This document shows, in pieces, positions 26,761 to 36,620 of a DNA stretch of 64,000 nucleotides. Position 1 is the first letter of the stretch. Every line of letters begins with the position of its first letter. Location: positions 1 through 64,000 of the forward strand of contig NZ_JADEUG010000014.1 of assembly GCF_015163665.1 (NCBI RefSeq), written 5' to 3'. The notes under the pieces are model-generated. The model ran no database searches. It saw only the letters and a list, made by a program, of their open reading frames with translations, and had not been told where the DNA came from. Made by a program: the position numbers and the translations under genes. This DNA is from Xenorhabdus sp. BG5 (lineage in GTDB: Bacteria; Pseudomonadota; Gammaproteobacteria; Enterobacterales; Enterobacteriaceae).

Positions 26761-27675
26761 ATGGATAGGATCACCGCAGCACGAGTGTTTATTACGATTG
26801 TTGAACAGGGCAGCCTCATCGCGGCAGCGGAACGTTTGGATATGTCGAGGGCAATGGTATCGCGATATTTGGCTGAAATGGAAAAGTGGGCAGGCGTTCG
26901 CTTGTTACATCGTACAACACGTAAAATTGGCCTGACTTCGGCGGGTGAGAGTGTTTATCAGCGTAGCCTTAAGTTGATGGAATTAACGGAAGGGATGCCT
27001 GTACAGCAATCTTTGGAAACACAAACCTTGAAAGGATTGTTGCGAGTCAGTTGTTCCCAATCGTTGGGCGTTAGTGCGTTGGCGGTTGCCATTCCTGAAT
27101 TTATGCGGATATATCCACATATTGCCGTCAATCTGCAACTGGATAATAAGGTTGTCAATTTGATAGAAGAACGCATTGATTTGGCCATCCGTATTACCAA
27201 TAACCTGGAGCCAAATCTGATCGCTCGCCCATTATCGACTTGCCATTCCACCGTTTGTGCTGCGCCGTCTTATTTAGCAGGAAAATCTATTCCCAATAAT
27301 CCTATGGATTTAACATCACATCATTGCCTGACCTATAACTTTTTCGGCAAGAGTTTGTGGGTATTTGAAAAACAACATGAACATTATTCAGTTCCTGTCA
27401 GTGGTACGTTAAGTGCCAATGAATCGACTGTATTAATGGAAGCTGCTTTGCAGGGAGCTGGAATTACAATGCAACCTTGCTATTCTGTTTCTTCTTATTT
27501 GATGTCAGGGCAGTTAGTTGAGCTATTGCCTGATTATCAACCTCAGGCAATGGGGATCTATGGCATTTATGCCAGCCGTCAGAATATGCCCGCAACTTTA
27601 CGGGCACTGTTGGATTTTCTGGTGGATTGGTTCGCGACATCACCTCATTGGCAGCAATTAATGTTGAAACGCTAA
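26761..27675 (+). CDS. LysR-family transcriptional regulator, divergent from the MBL-fold gene
   Basis: This 304-residue LysR-type protein has a DNA-binding helix-turn-helix in GSLIAAAERLDMSRAMVSRYLAEME, the HRTTRKIGLTSAGE hinge and an effector domain (LRVSCSQSLGVSALAVAIPEF onward). It is transcribed away from the MBL-fold gene over 140 bp, so it is the probable regulator of that gene. Its 3' end overlaps the lysR gene on the other strand by 18 bp, making the two convergent. Confidence 0.9.
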   Translation: MDRITAARVFITIVEQGSLIAAAERLDMSRAMVSRYLAEMEKWAGVRLLHRTTRKIGLTSAGESVYQRSLKLMELTEGMPVQQSLETQTLKGLLRVSCSQSLGVSALAVAIPEFMRIYPHIAVNLQLDNKVVNLIEERIDLAIRITNNLEPNLIARPLSTCHSTVCAAPSYLAGKSIPNNPMDLTSHHCLTYNFFGKSLWVFEKQHEHYSVPVSGTLSANESTVLMEAALQGAGITMQPCYSVSSYLMSGQLVELLPDYQPQAMGIYGIYASRQNMPATLRALLDFLVDWFATSPHWQQLMLKR

Positions 27676-28587
27676 TGCCAGTTTTTCAGGAAATAGGGCC
27701 GCCTGTTGTTGTAAATGCGTAATGAAAGCCTCAACGGGATCTGAGGAGGGACGATGCATGGGTTTGATTAAACTGACTGTGAATGGAATGTCGATACTGA
27801 ATGGCCGAATGCAAATGGTTGCGCTGTTATCTAAATAATCCAATGCAGTGAGCGGGTTTACGATAGACAGGCCAATCCCTTCGTTAATCATGGCACAAAT
27901 TGAGGCTGCGCTATGGGTTTCCATTACTATCTTGCGGTTGATTTGATGCTCAGTAAAGATTGTATCAATCAGTTGCCTGTAACTGTCTGTGATTGAAAGG
28001 CTGATAAATTTTTGGTTGTGGAAATCTGCTGGCGTCAGTTGCGATTTTTGACTGAGCGGGTGATAGCTGGGTAAGACACAAACTTCATTTAAGGTGATCA
28101 ACGTTTCTCGTTCAGTACCTGCTGGCGTTTGTAAATGTTCGGTTAAGCCAAGATCATGGCGCTGCGCTGAAAGCCATTCTTCCAATAGAGGAGACTCTTG
28201 TGGAATGATGGTCAGTTTAGCTTCCGGGTAGTGTTCGATAAAGCTGCAACAGGCTTTTGGCAGAAGGGATTGGGAGAACATTGGCAGGCAAGCGATGGAC
28301 AATTGCGCTTGTTCAAATTGTCGGATACTGCCAGCCGCATTGATTATTCTTTCCAGTCCATAATAAGAGCGCTGCACTTCTTCGAATAACCGTAACCCTT
28401 GTGCTGTGGGAAACAGGCGTCCTTTGATTCGGTCAAACAATTTAAGTTTCAGTAATTGTTCAAGGCGGGCAAGTTCACGACTGACGGTGGGTTGGGAGGT
28501 TTTCAGTAGTAATGCTGCATCAGTCAGGTTGTTAGTGGTCATTACAGCATGGAAAATTTCAATATGTCGCCATGAACAGGAATGCAT
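27658..28587 (-). CDS. lysR: LysR, activator of lysA
   Basis: LysR activates lysA in response to diaminopimelate/lysine status. The 309-residue product is very close to E. coli LysR: WRHIEIFHAVMTTNNLTDAA, then KTSQPTVSRELARLEQLL (helix-turn-helix), PQESPLLEEWLSAQRHDLGL, and ETHSAASICAMINEGIGLS. It is divergent from lysA (135 bp between starts), the arrangement that gave the family its name. Confidence 0.96.
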   Translation of the reverse strand: MHSCSWRHIEIFHAVMTTNNLTDAALLLKTSQPTVSRELARLEQLLKLKLFDRIKGRLFPTAQGLRLFEEVQRSYYGLERIINAAGSIRQFEQAQLSIACLPMFSQSLLPKACCSFIEHYPEAKLTIIPQESPLLEEWLSAQRHDLGLTEHLQTPAGTERETLITLNEVCVLPSYHPLSQKSQLTPADFHNQKFISLSITDSYRQLIDTIFTEHQINRKIVMETHSAASICAMINEGIGLSIVNPLTALDYLDNSATICIRPFSIDIPFTVSLIKPMHRPSSDPVEAFITHLQQQAALFPEKLALAFQH

Positions 28588-28722
28588 AGATTTGTCTCTT
28601 TGGGTAAAAAATAGTCATTACCATATCATAAATGAATAGATTATGGCTAAATAGATATTTTTCTTCCTGCCTGATTATTGCCAATAATGAAGGATCTGCT
28701 GATTTTATGAGACGACACTGCA

Positions 28723-30000
28723 ATGACTATATCGACTTTTACTTATGGCTCAGAGGGACATTTTACCTTTGACAATCTACTCCGTTTGCCGACTCAATAT
28801 GGAACACCATTGTGGGTTTATGACGGCGATAGCATCATCAAGCAAATCAAAAAATTAAAACCGTTTGATGTTATTCGGTTCGCACAGAAAGCGTGTTCCA
28901 ACACCCATATTTTACGCTTGATAAGAGAGCAGGGCGTGAAAGTTGATGCAGTGTCATTGGGAGAAATCGAGCGAGCGCTCTATGCCGGTTTTCAGCCTGG
29001 TAGCGATAAATCAGAAATTGTATTCACTGCGGATGTGATTGATGAGGCAACCTTATCGCGTGTTATTGAGCTGGATATTCCGGTCAATGCCGGTTCTATT
29101 GATATGCTGGCACAGATAGGTGAACGTCAGTCTGGACATCCAGTTTGGTTACGCATTAATCCCGGATTTGGGCATGGGCATAGTCAAAAGACGAATACTG
29201 GCGGCGAAAATAGCAAACATGGGATTTGGTATCAAGATCTCCCTCTGGCAATTGCAAAAATTCACCAATATGGTTTGAAATTAGTGGGACTGCATATGCA
29301 CATTGGTTCAGGGGTGGATTATCAGCATCTCTCCAATGTCTGTAATGCTATGGTGGAGCAGGTCATGCTATGCGGGGAGGATATTCAAGCCATTTCCGCA
29401 GGTGGTGGTTTATCCATTCCTTATCAGGACGGTGAAGAGTCAGTTGATACCGAACACTATTACAGCTTGTGGCATGAGGCTCGCCAGCGTATTGAGCAGC
29501 ATTTGGGGCATCATGTTGAGCTGGAAATCGAACCTGGCCGTTTTCTGGTGGCTGAATCAGGGATCTTGCTGGCGGAAGTACGGGCGGTTAAATCTATGGG
29601 CAGTCGGCATTATGCGCTGGTGGATGCGGGTTTCAATGACTTAATGCGTCCGGCAATGTATGGCAGTTATCACCCTATTTCTGTGTTGCCGATAAACTCG
29701 CTGCCGGAAATGACATCGTTAGAAACCCCATTACTAGAAACCATCGTCGCGGGACCGTTATGTGAGTCTGGTGATGTATTTACGCAGTTGAAAGGAGGGG
29801 AAGTTGTATCACGCATGTTGCCCCGTGTTAGTGTTGGAGATTATCTTATTTTTCATGATACCGGCGCTTACGGTGCTTCTATGTCTTCAAATTATAATAG
29901 TCGCCCGTTGATCCCTGAAATTTTGTTTACTGGAGGAGAAGCGCGTTTGATCCGTCGTCGCCAGACAATCGAAGAGTTGTTATCGCTGGAGTCCATTTAA
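28723..30000 (+). CDS. lysA: Diaminopimelate decarboxylase
   Basis: LysA is a PLP enzyme that converts meso-diaminopimelate to L-lysine, the last step of lysine synthesis. The 425-residue protein (E. coli 420) has the PLP-lysine region RFAQKACSNTHILRL near residue 54 (K in VIRFAQKACSN) and a glycine loop HMHIGSGVDYQHL. EIEPGRFLVAESG and the substrate motif GPLCESGDVF are also present. It is controlled by the divergent lysR. The unknown gene after it begins 42 bp downstream and could be read through. Confidence 0.96.
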   Translation: MTISTFTYGSEGHFTFDNLLRLPTQYGTPLWVYDGDSIIKQIKKLKPFDVIRFAQKACSNTHILRLIREQGVKVDAVSLGEIERALYAGFQPGSDKSEIVFTADVIDEATLSRVIELDIPVNAGSIDMLAQIGERQSGHPVWLRINPGFGHGHSQKTNTGGENSKHGIWYQDLPLAIAKIHQYGLKLVGLHMHIGSGVDYQHLSNVCNAMVEQVMLCGEDIQAISAGGGLSIPYQDGEESVDTEHYYSLWHEARQRIEQHLGHHVELEIEPGRFLVAESGILLAEVRAVKSMGSRHYALVDAGFNDLMRPAMYGSYHPISVLPINSLPEMTSLETPLLETIVAGPLCESGDVFTQLKGGEVVSRMLPRVSVGDYLIFHDTGAYGASMSSNYNSRPLIPEILFTGGEARLIRRRQTIEELLSLESI

Positions 30001-30042
30001 ATAAAAAATGACGCTTAACACAATTATTCAAGGAGTAATATT

Positions 30043-30534
30043 ATGAAAGATAAAGATAAATTTCATAACAAAGTTTTTGAATTATCTAAAAAACTCGTTG
30101 AACTAAAGGCTTTACCTAATCAAATGTCAGCTTGGAAAAAAGCCGATGATAGTAACATTTATGAGCTACGGTTCCATCCAACTGAGTGGGGTCGATACTT
30201 ATTAATTAATATGGTAACTCAAGAAGAAACAACGCCAATAGGATGTTATGTTTTTGTCAATCGGATAGATGAACCTGGAATTATTCGTATGGCGAAATTC
30301 CCCACTTATGGGCACTCATCGTTAACTTATTATCACTATCAAAGACAAGGTGAAAGTTTTGATGACAATATAGCGGTTTACTATGCAGGTAAAGCTGAAT
30401 TTGGTCTTGGTGGTGAGTTGAAGCGGTGGACTAACGATAGCGGTCACTATAAACCTCCATCTGATTTATCTAGAAATTTTATCCCTTATGTTAGTCGGCT
30501 TTTGCCAATGAATTTATTTAGATCAATAGACTAG
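30043..30534 (+). CDS. Unknown protein with a WTNDSGHYKP motif
   Basis: I do not recognise a characterised family for this 163-residue protein. It has no signal peptide or membrane segment. The N-terminus is charged and helical (MKDKDKFHNKVFELSKKLVE); the middle is beta-like. The second half carries AVYYAGKAEFGLGGELKRW followed by TNDSGHYKPPSDLSRNFIPY and the end LPMNLFRSI. I have the impression that a similar AGK...GEL..W.N.SGHYKP pattern recurs in uncharacterised proteins of other proteobacteria, but could not check this. It has a good ribosome-binding site (AAGGAG, seven bases before ATG) and its own terminator, so it is a real gene. Confidence 0.85.
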   Translation: MKDKDKFHNKVFELSKKLVELKALPNQMSAWKKADDSNIYELRFHPTEWGRYLLINMVTQEETTPIGCYVFVNRIDEPGIIRMAKFPTYGHSSLTYYHYQRQGESFDDNIAVYYAGKAEFGLGGELKRWTNDSGHYKPPSDLSRNFIPYVSRLLPMNLFRSID

Positions 30535-30578
30535 GGTGTGTTGATGTTTTGTAAGGCAAATTTGAACAGTATGATGAG

Positions 30579-30614
30579 AAAGCCTGTATTGCATATAAAT
30601 ACAATACAGGCTTT
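30579..30614. terminator. Bidirectional terminator between the unknown gene and fadE
   Basis: AAAGCCTGTATTG at 30579-30591 pairs perfectly with CAATACAGGCTTT at 30602-30614 around a ten-base loop. A/T flanks serve both convergent genes. Confidence 0.85.
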
Positions 30615-30639
30615 ATTAAGCCGTTAGTTTCGTCAGTAT

Positions 30640-33087
30640 TCAGGCGGCTTTATTTTGACACTGACTTTCAGACTTTTTTGCTGAATGGGGTACAGCAAAT
30701 GCATCCGGCTCAAATTCATCGACATTGATTGAACGCAGACGACTGCTTTCAGCACGTTTCAGGATCTCTGCTTCTTCCTGAGTGATTTTGTTCTCAGCCA
30801 GAGCCTGTTCAGCTAATTTATCCAGACGGGTGAAGCCCAGATTTTTGCCTGCTTCGCGGCTCAGGCGAGCATGGATGGGCTCTGCGGCGATGATATCGTG
30901 CAACGCTTCTTCCAGTAACCCGTGAGGGTTATGCTCGCTTGGTGTCAGATATTGCCCACGTCCAATTCGGCTACGAGTTGCGGAAGGAGTCTGTAATATC
31001 TGAGCCAGTTTGTGATCCAATTTATCGGATGGTGCGGTATGTACACGTCCCAATGGGAAAATAATCACTCGCATTAAACCTGCAACTAAACGGTTAGGGA
31101 AATTGCGTAGCAAATCATTCATAGCCTGCTCAGCTTGATTCAGACTATCTTCTACCGCCCATTGCACCAATGGCAAATCTTCTTTCTGACGTCCTTCGTC
31201 TTCATAGCGTTTCAAGGTGGCAGAAGCCAGGAAGATTTGACTCAGAATATCCCCCAGACGCGCTGAAATGCGTTCACGGCGTTTCAGGCTGCCTCCCAAT
31301 ACGCCCATTGAAACATCAGAGAGCAGGGCAAGATTGGCGCTTAATCGGTTGATCTGCTGGTAGTAACGGCGAGTGGCGTCATTGACTGGTGAACGGCTGG
31401 TTCTGCCTTTGGTAATACCAAGCCACAGGCTGCGCAGGGTGTTACTGGCAACATGGCCTAAGTGACCAAACAGTGCCTTGTCAAAGTTTTTCACATTGTT
31501 GCTTTCTGCCGCAGCGATTTCAGTCAGTACATAAGGATGGCAGCGGATTGCGCCTTGACCAAAGATGATCATACTACGGGTCAGGATATTCGCACCTTCA
31601 ACGGTGATAGCAATGGGTGCACCCTGATAACCGCGAGCAAGGAAGTTAGATGGTCCAAGACAGATACCTTTACCGCCAGCGATATCCATCGCATCAATCA
31701 CGGAGCGTTGGCCTCTGTGCGTACAATGGTATTTCACGATAGCAGACAGAACCGAAGGTTTTTCGCCCAACATGATACCGCCGGTGATCATGGTTGCGGC
31801 TGCATCCATCAGGTAAGCGTTACCTGCGATACGTGCCAGTGACTCTTCGATACCTTCCATTTTACCGATAGACAGTTTGAACTGACGGCGAATATAGGAA
31901 TAAGCCCCGATAGCCATCGTTATACTTTTTAATCCTCCGGTTGCATTGGATGGCAGAGTAATACCACGGCCAACAGACAGACATTCAACTAGCATACGCC
32001 AGCCTTGGCCTGCCATTTTCGTCCCACCAATGATGTAGTCGATAGGGACAAAAATATCTTTACCACGCGTTGGGCCATTCTGGAATGGGATATTCAGAGG
32101 GAAATGGCGATGACCAATTTCAACGCCTGGTGTATTGGTTGGGATTAATGCACAGGTAATGCCCAATGATTCAGTATCACCCAGCAGATGATCAGGATCA
32201 TACAGTTTAAATGCTAATCCCAGCACGGTGGCGATAGGGGCAAGGGTGATGTAACGCTTATTCCAGTTCAGGCGCATCCCAAGCACTTGCTCACCTTGCC
32301 ATTCTCCCATACAAATAACACCAGTATCAGGAATAGCTCCGGCATCTGAACCGGCTTCTGGGCTGGTTAAAGCAAAGCAGGGAATTTCTTCACCACGGGC
32401 CAGGCCTGGCAAATAACGTTTTTTCTGTTCGTCTGTGCCATAGTGTTGCAGCAATTCACCTGGCCCCAGAGAGTTAGGTACGCCAACAGTAATTGCCAGG
32501 ATACCCGATACGCCAGCCAGTTTTTGCAATACCTGAGATTGAGCGTAAGCGGAAAATTCCAGACCACCATATTCTTTCTTGATGATCATGGCAAAGAAAC
32601 GGTGTTCTTTCAGATAGGCCCAAAGTTCTGGTGGTAAGTCAGCCAGTTCATGGGTGATTTGGAAATCATTTGCCATGCGGCAGGCTTCTTCTACCGGACC
32701 ATCAATAAATGCTTGTTCTTCAGCAGTTAACTGCGGTTTTGGATAGTTATGCAGTTTTTGCCAGTCGGGGTTACCACGGAATAGATCGCCTTCCCACCAT
32801 GTCGTTCCTGCATCAATGGCTTCTTTCTCTGTTCTGGACATGCTTGGCATAACCTTACGGAAGGCTTTTAGGCCCGGCGCAGAGAATAAGGAGATACGTA
32901 CAGGTGTAAACACAAGAGGGAATAGGACGATGACCAGTGGTAACAGCAACCAATAACTCCAAAGGCCAGTTATACTCATAACGAACGTATAGGCAACAAG
33001 CAGCAAGCTGCTGAGCGTTAAGCTGACTTTGTGGTAACAAAGCCCGCCAATCAAGACTAAAAATAAGATAATGCTGAAAGCGGTCAT
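30640..33087 (-). CDS. fadE: Acyl-CoA dehydrogenase FadE
   Basis: FadE is the FAD-dependent acyl-CoA dehydrogenase of the first step of aerobic fatty-acid beta-oxidation. The 815-residue protein (E. coli 814) has an N-terminal hydrophobic region with about three membrane helices, then an acyl-CoA dehydrogenase core ([55 protein letters not shown]). The DUF1974 C-terminal domain is typical of the bacterial enzyme. A site matching the FadR consensus lies 34 bp upstream, consistent with repression in the absence of long-chain acyl-CoA. Confidence 0.96.
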   Translation of the reverse strand: MTAFSIILFLVLIGGLCYHKVSLTLSSLLLVAYTFVMSITGLWSYWLLLPLVIVLFPLVFTPVRISLFSAPGLKAFRKVMPSMSRTEKEAIDAGTTWWEGDLFRGNPDWQKLHNYPKPQLTAEEQAFIDGPVEEACRMANDFQITHELADLPPELWAYLKEHRFFAMIIKKEYGGLEFSAYAQSQVLQKLAGVSGILAITVGVPNSLGPGELLQHYGTDEQKKRYLPGLARGEEIPCFALTSPEAGSDAGAIPDTGVICMGEWQGEQVLGMRLNWNKRYITLAPIATVLGLAFKLYDPDHLLGDTESLGITCALIPTNTPGVEIGHRHFPLNIPFQNGPTRGKDIFVPIDYIIGGTKMAGQGWRMLVECLSVGRGITLPSNATGGLKSITMAIGAYSYIRRQFKLSIGKMEGIEESLARIAGNAYLMDAAATMITGGIMLGEKPSVLSAIVKYHCTHRGQRSVIDAMDIAGGKGICLGPSNFLARGYQGAPIAITVEGANILTRSMIIFGQGAIRCHPYVLTEIAAAESNNVKNFDKALFGHLGHVASNTLRSLWLGITKGRTSRSPVNDATRRYYQQINRLSANLALLSDVSMGVLGGSLKRRERISARLGDILSQIFLASATLKRYEDEGRQKEDLPLVQWAVEDSLNQAEQAMNDLLRNFPNRLVAGLMRVIIFPLGRVHTAPSDKLDHKLAQILQTPSATRSRIGRGQYLTPSEHNPHGLLEEALHDIIAAEPIHARLSREAGKNLGFTRLDKLAEQALAENKITQEEAEILKRAESSRLRSINVDEFEPDAFAVPHSAKKSESQCQNKAA

Positions 33088-33120
33088 AGTAAAACTCCTG
33101 TAAATCTCAGGTTGAGTTGT

Positions 33121-33137
33121 CAGAGGTCTGACCTGTT
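33121..33137 (-). promoter_or_regulatory. Putative FadR operator of fadE
   Basis: CAGAGGTCTGACCTGTT matches the core of the FadR consensus (GGTCNGACNWGNT) at every defined position; only the outer AnCT half is degenerate. It lies just upstream of fadE, where FadR is known to repress in E. coli. This is a sequence match only. Confidence 0.65.
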
Positions 33138-33340
33138 GCGATGTCCTTCTTTTTTAGATGAGGAAAACGTATTTATCAATATGTTTACATCTTAATTACA
33201 ATCTAGCTCACAAAGTCGAGTTAGTTTTGTAAACGATAATTCTTTCAAGATGTGATGATATCTTCTTTCAGATAGGGTAATCCGTTACACTTGCTGACTG
33301 ACATTATTAATCCCGAAGACTTTTCAGGAGTATGAGTTCC

Positions 33341-33922
33341 ATGTATCAAGAACTGATCCGCAGTGAATTATCCGAAGCCGCAGTTACGTTGGCTCACTTC
33401 CTCAATGATGATGCAAATATCGACGCCATTCAAAAAGCGGCGGTTTTACTGGCGGATTCATTCAAGGCAGGAGGAAAAGTGCTTTCCTGTGGTAATGGTG
33501 GTTCGCATTGTGATGCCATGCATTTTGCGGAAGAATTGACCGGTCGCTACCGTGAAAATCGACCAGGATATCCGGCCATTGCGATTTCTGATCCCAGCCA
33601 CTTATCTTGCGTGAGCAATGACTTTGGTTATGACTATGTATTTTCCCGTTATGTTGAAGCTGTCGGTCAAAAAGGCGATGTACTGCTGGGCATTTCAACT
33701 TCTGGGAACTCTGGCAACATCATTAAAGCGGTTGAAGCAGCTCGAGCTAAAGGAATGAAAGTCATTACTCTGACGGGCAAGGATGGCGGAAAAATGGCAG
33801 GAACGGCAGATGTTGAAATTCGAGTACCACATTTTGGTTATGCAGATCGTATCCAGGAAATTCACATTAAAGTCATTCATATCTTGATTCAATTGATTGA
33901 AAAAGAGATGGTAAAAGCCTGA
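33341..33922 (+). CDS. gmhA: Sedoheptulose-7-phosphate isomerase GmhA
   Basis: GmhA converts sedoheptulose 7-phosphate to D-glycero-D-manno-heptose 7-phosphate, the first step of LPS inner-core heptose synthesis. The 193-residue product is close to E. coli GmhA through the SIS domain: [36 protein letters not shown], and [18 protein letters not shown] with catalytic Glu/His region. The ATG at 33341 is preferred, ten bases after AGGAG and matching E. coli MYQDLI; the ATG at 33332 is too near the Shine-Dalgarno. yafJ follows at 23 bp. Confidence 0.96.
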   Translation: MYQELIRSELSEAAVTLAHFLNDDANIDAIQKAAVLLADSFKAGGKVLSCGNGGSHCDAMHFAEELTGRYRENRPGYPAIAISDPSHLSCVSNDFGYDYVFSRYVEAVGQKGDVLLGISTSGNSGNIIKAVEAARAKGMKVITLTGKDGGKMAGTADVEIRVPHFGYADRIQEIHIKVIHILIQLIEKEMVKA

Positions 33923-33945
33923 TTGCAGTTTATTAGGGGTAATCA

Positions 33946-34713
33946 ATGTGTGAATTACTTGGCATGAGCGCCAACGTGCCAACAGATATCGTTTTCAGTT
34001 TGAGTGGTCTCATTCAGCGTGGTGGACATACCGGCCCGCATAAAGACGGTTGGGGAGTGACCTTCTATGAGGGATTGGGATACCGGACATTTAAAGATCA
34101 CCAATCCAGTTGCCATTCGCCTGTGGCCCGATTTGTACAAGGCTATCCAATAAAATCAGAAGTGATTGTCGCCCATATCCGTCAGGCAAACAGTGGTCAT
34201 GTTTCCTTGGTCAATACCCATCCATTTACCCGTGAATTGTGGGGAAGGTATTGGACTTATGCCCACAATGGTCAACTTAAGGGATACAGTAAGCTGAAAA
34301 CAGGTAATTACCGGCCGGTGGGTGAGACAGACAGTGAATGGGCATTTTGCTGGATATTGCATCAATTAACGTTGAAATATCCCAGGCAACCTTCTAATTG
34401 GTCTGCGGTATTTAAATTTATTGCTTCCCTGGCGGATCAACTGAGAAAGAAAGGTGTTTTCAATATGCTGCTGTCAGACGGGCAGTTTGTCATGGCTTAC
34501 TGTTCGACTCAATTGCATTGGATTACTCGTCGTGCCCCTTTCGGCAGGGCTAAATTACTTGATCAGGATGTTGAAATCGATTTCCAGCAGCACACCCAGC
34601 CAGGGGATGTCGTATCCGTGATTGCCACCCAACCTTTAACCGGAAATGAAGTTTGGCACCGTATTGAATCAGGTGACTATGTGCTATTTCATCTTGGAGA
34701 GAGAATAATTTGA
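33946..34713 (+). CDS. yafJ: Class II glutamine amidotransferase YafJ
   Basis: This 255-residue Ntn-hydrolase-type glutamine amidotransferase has the catalytic N-terminal cysteine directly after the start Met (MCELLGMSANVPTDI). GGHTGPHKDGWGVTFYEG, AHIRQANSGHVSLVNTHPF and YWTYAHNGQLKGY are the usual class II motifs. The acceptor of the released ammonia is not known for YafJ. It follows gmhA closely, the same pairing as in E. coli. Confidence 0.94.
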   Translation: MCELLGMSANVPTDIVFSLSGLIQRGGHTGPHKDGWGVTFYEGLGYRTFKDHQSSCHSPVARFVQGYPIKSEVIVAHIRQANSGHVSLVNTHPFTRELWGRYWTYAHNGQLKGYSKLKTGNYRPVGETDSEWAFCWILHQLTLKYPRQPSNWSAVFKFIASLADQLRKKGVFNMLLSDGQFVMAYCSTQLHWITRRAPFGRAKLLDQDVEIDFQQHTQPGDVVSVIATQPLTGNEVWHRIESGDYVLFHLGERII

Positions 34714-35273
34714 TGCTCTGTTCCAAAAGGGTGACTGGTTTTCTGATTTTACATTAATCACATATTGCCCGCCTAATTACGTTAACTGTAGCAGGAATGC
34801 TATTTTGGACAAAATACGCATAAGGCGGGCTGTCATTGTTTCCAAAACAAGCCATCGTCGTTATTTTGGTGCCGCTTTCATTAAATTCTTGCCGGAATAT
34901 CCTTTTGATTTATCGAACTCAGTGGGAAGACTGAAATTAACAGCGCGATAATTAATTTTTGATTAAAAATTGCTCTGGTGTAGAGAAAAGTGATAGAAAC
35001 ATTCGTCTTTATCGAATGGTTGACGGTTTAGCAGAGAAATTATTTTTATTTGCTTGAACTGTGTCACTTGATTAATCAGACAGTCAGTGGGGGAGGTGTT
35101 AGAATTACCCCGGCGAAAATTAAGAGAAACTTTGTAACGATTATCGGAGTGAATAACTTGAGACATATATTGCTCAAGGTTTTTTGTATTACTAGAGTTG
35201 CTGCATTACCTCACGGGGATACCGCAAGGTAATCTGTAGTATATGATTTAACTGATAAACTTGTGCAAATCTT
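34714..35273. other. 560-bp intergenic region upstream of nqrA
   Basis: No gene is convincing here on either strand. It contains GCCCGCCT at 34767-34774 and its complement AGGCGGGC at 34823-34830, which could close a 64-nt structured RNA. An AT palindrome AATTTTTGATTAAAAATT lies near 34954, and a hairpin ATTACCT...AGGTAAT at about 35205-35233 sits in the likely nqr leader. TTGACG at 35020 is a possible -35 for the nqr operon, without a clear -10. Confidence 0.5.
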
Positions 35274-36617
35274 ATGATTAAAATTAAAAAAGGACTCGAC
35301 CTCCCGATAGCAGGAGCGCCTGCCCAAGTTATAGAAGATGGTCCGACTATTCGCCATGTGGCTTTACTGGGTGAAGAATATGTTGGAATGCGTCCTTCTA
35401 TGCTGGTTAAGGAAGGTGAGCATGTCAAAAAAGGGCAAATTCTTTTTGAAGATAAGAAGAATCCCGGAGTTGTTTTCACGAGTCCCGCAAGCGGGAAAGT
35501 TGTCACCATTGGACGTGGTGAACGTCGTGTTTTGCAATCCGTTGTTATTGAAGTGAGTGGCGATGAGAAAGTCACATTTGATCGCTATGAACGTGCTGAA
35601 CTTGCTAGCCTGAGCCGTGAACAAGTAGAGAAAAATCTGCTTGTGTCAGGATTGTGGACAGCGTTGCGTACACGTCCTTTCAGCCGCACCCCTGTCTCCG
35701 GTTCCACACCAAAGGCAATCTTCGTTACGGCAATGGATACCCAGCCACTGGCCGCTGATCCACTCGTCGTTATCGCAACTCAGGAAGAGGCTTTTGTTGA
35801 TGGCCTGAATGTTCTGTCAAAATTGACAGAGGGGAAAATCCACGTTTGTTACGGCGCTGGAAATATTCCAACAGTGGGAAATAACGCTCAAATCACCTAT
35901 AACCAGTTTGCTGGCCCCCATCCAGCCGGTTTGGTGGGCACTCATATACATTTCATTGAACCAGTTAGTGCCCAAAAAATGGTTTGGCATCTGGGTTATC
36001 AGGATGTTATTGCTATCGGTAAATTGTTTACCACGGGTGAACTTTACACTGATCGTGTGGTGTCTCTGGCGGGGCCACAGGTTAAATCACCCCGCTTAGT
36101 ACGTACTCGCTTGGGCGCTGATTTGCTGGAATTGACGCAAAATCAGCTGCAAGAGGGTGAAAACCGTATTGTTTCTGGTTCCGTACTGTATGGTACAAAA
36201 TCAGATGACGTTCGTCATTATCTTGGCCGCTTCCATACGTTAGTTTCTGTACTTGCTGAAGGTCGGGAAAAAGAGTTGTTTGGTTGGATTGCACCAGGCG
36301 CTAATAAGTTCTCGATTACCCGTACTACCATCGGCCACTTCCTGAAAAAGAAACGTTTTGCTTTCTCAACCACAACAAACGGTGGAGAACGTTCTATGGT
36401 GCCCATTGGCAACTATGAACGTGTCATGCCTCTGGATATTATGGCAACTCACCTGTTGCGTGACTTGCTTGCAGGTGATTCTGATAGCGCTCAGGCGCTG
36501 GGTTGTCTGGAGCTGGATGAAGAAGATTTGGCATTGTGTACCTATGTTTGCCCAGGCAAATATGAGTACGGTCCAGTACTGCGTGAAGTGCTGACGAAGA
36601 TTGAGCTGGAAGGGTAA
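35274..36617 (+). CDS. nqrA: Na+-NQR subunit A
   Basis: This is the first subunit of the sodium-translocating NADH:ubiquinone oxidoreductase, a peripheral cytoplasmic-face protein implicated in quinone interaction. The 447 residues (446 in Vibrio) start [18 protein letters not shown], include [24 protein letters not shown] (barrel-sandwich-like) and [17 protein letters not shown] cysteine-containing end [15 protein letters not shown] follows. It heads an eight-gene operon with overlaps or short gaps throughout. Confidence 0.97.
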   Translation: MIKIKKGLDLPIAGAPAQVIEDGPTIRHVALLGEEYVGMRPSMLVKEGEHVKKGQILFEDKKNPGVVFTSPASGKVVTIGRGERRVLQSVVIEVSGDEKVTFDRYERAELASLSREQVEKNLLVSGLWTALRTRPFSRTPVSGSTPKAIFVTAMDTQPLAADPLVVIATQEEAFVDGLNVLSKLTEGKIHVCYGAGNIPTVGNNAQITYNQFAGPHPAGLVGTHIHFIEPVSAQKMVWHLGYQDVIAIGKLFTTGELYTDRVVSLAGPQVKSPRLVRTRLGADLLELTQNQLQEGENRIVSGSVLYGTKSDDVRHYLGRFHTLVSVLAEGREKELFGWIAPGANKFSITRTTIGHFLKKKRFAFSTTTNGGERSMVPIGNYERVMPLDIMATHLLRDLLAGDSDSAQALGCLELDEEDLALCTYVCPGKYEYGPVLREVLTKIELEG

Positions 36618-36620
36618 TTC

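Noticed and set aside
34950..34975. AT palindrome as a terminator for yafJ
   Set aside because: It is over 230 bp from the yafJ stop, made only of A/T pairs apart from the loop, and lacks a GC stem.
34963..35166. Open frame of 67 codons on the minus strand in the nqrA leader
   Set aside because: Composition is that of random AT-rich DNA; no signal, motif or good start site, and it lies in a likely untranslated leader.
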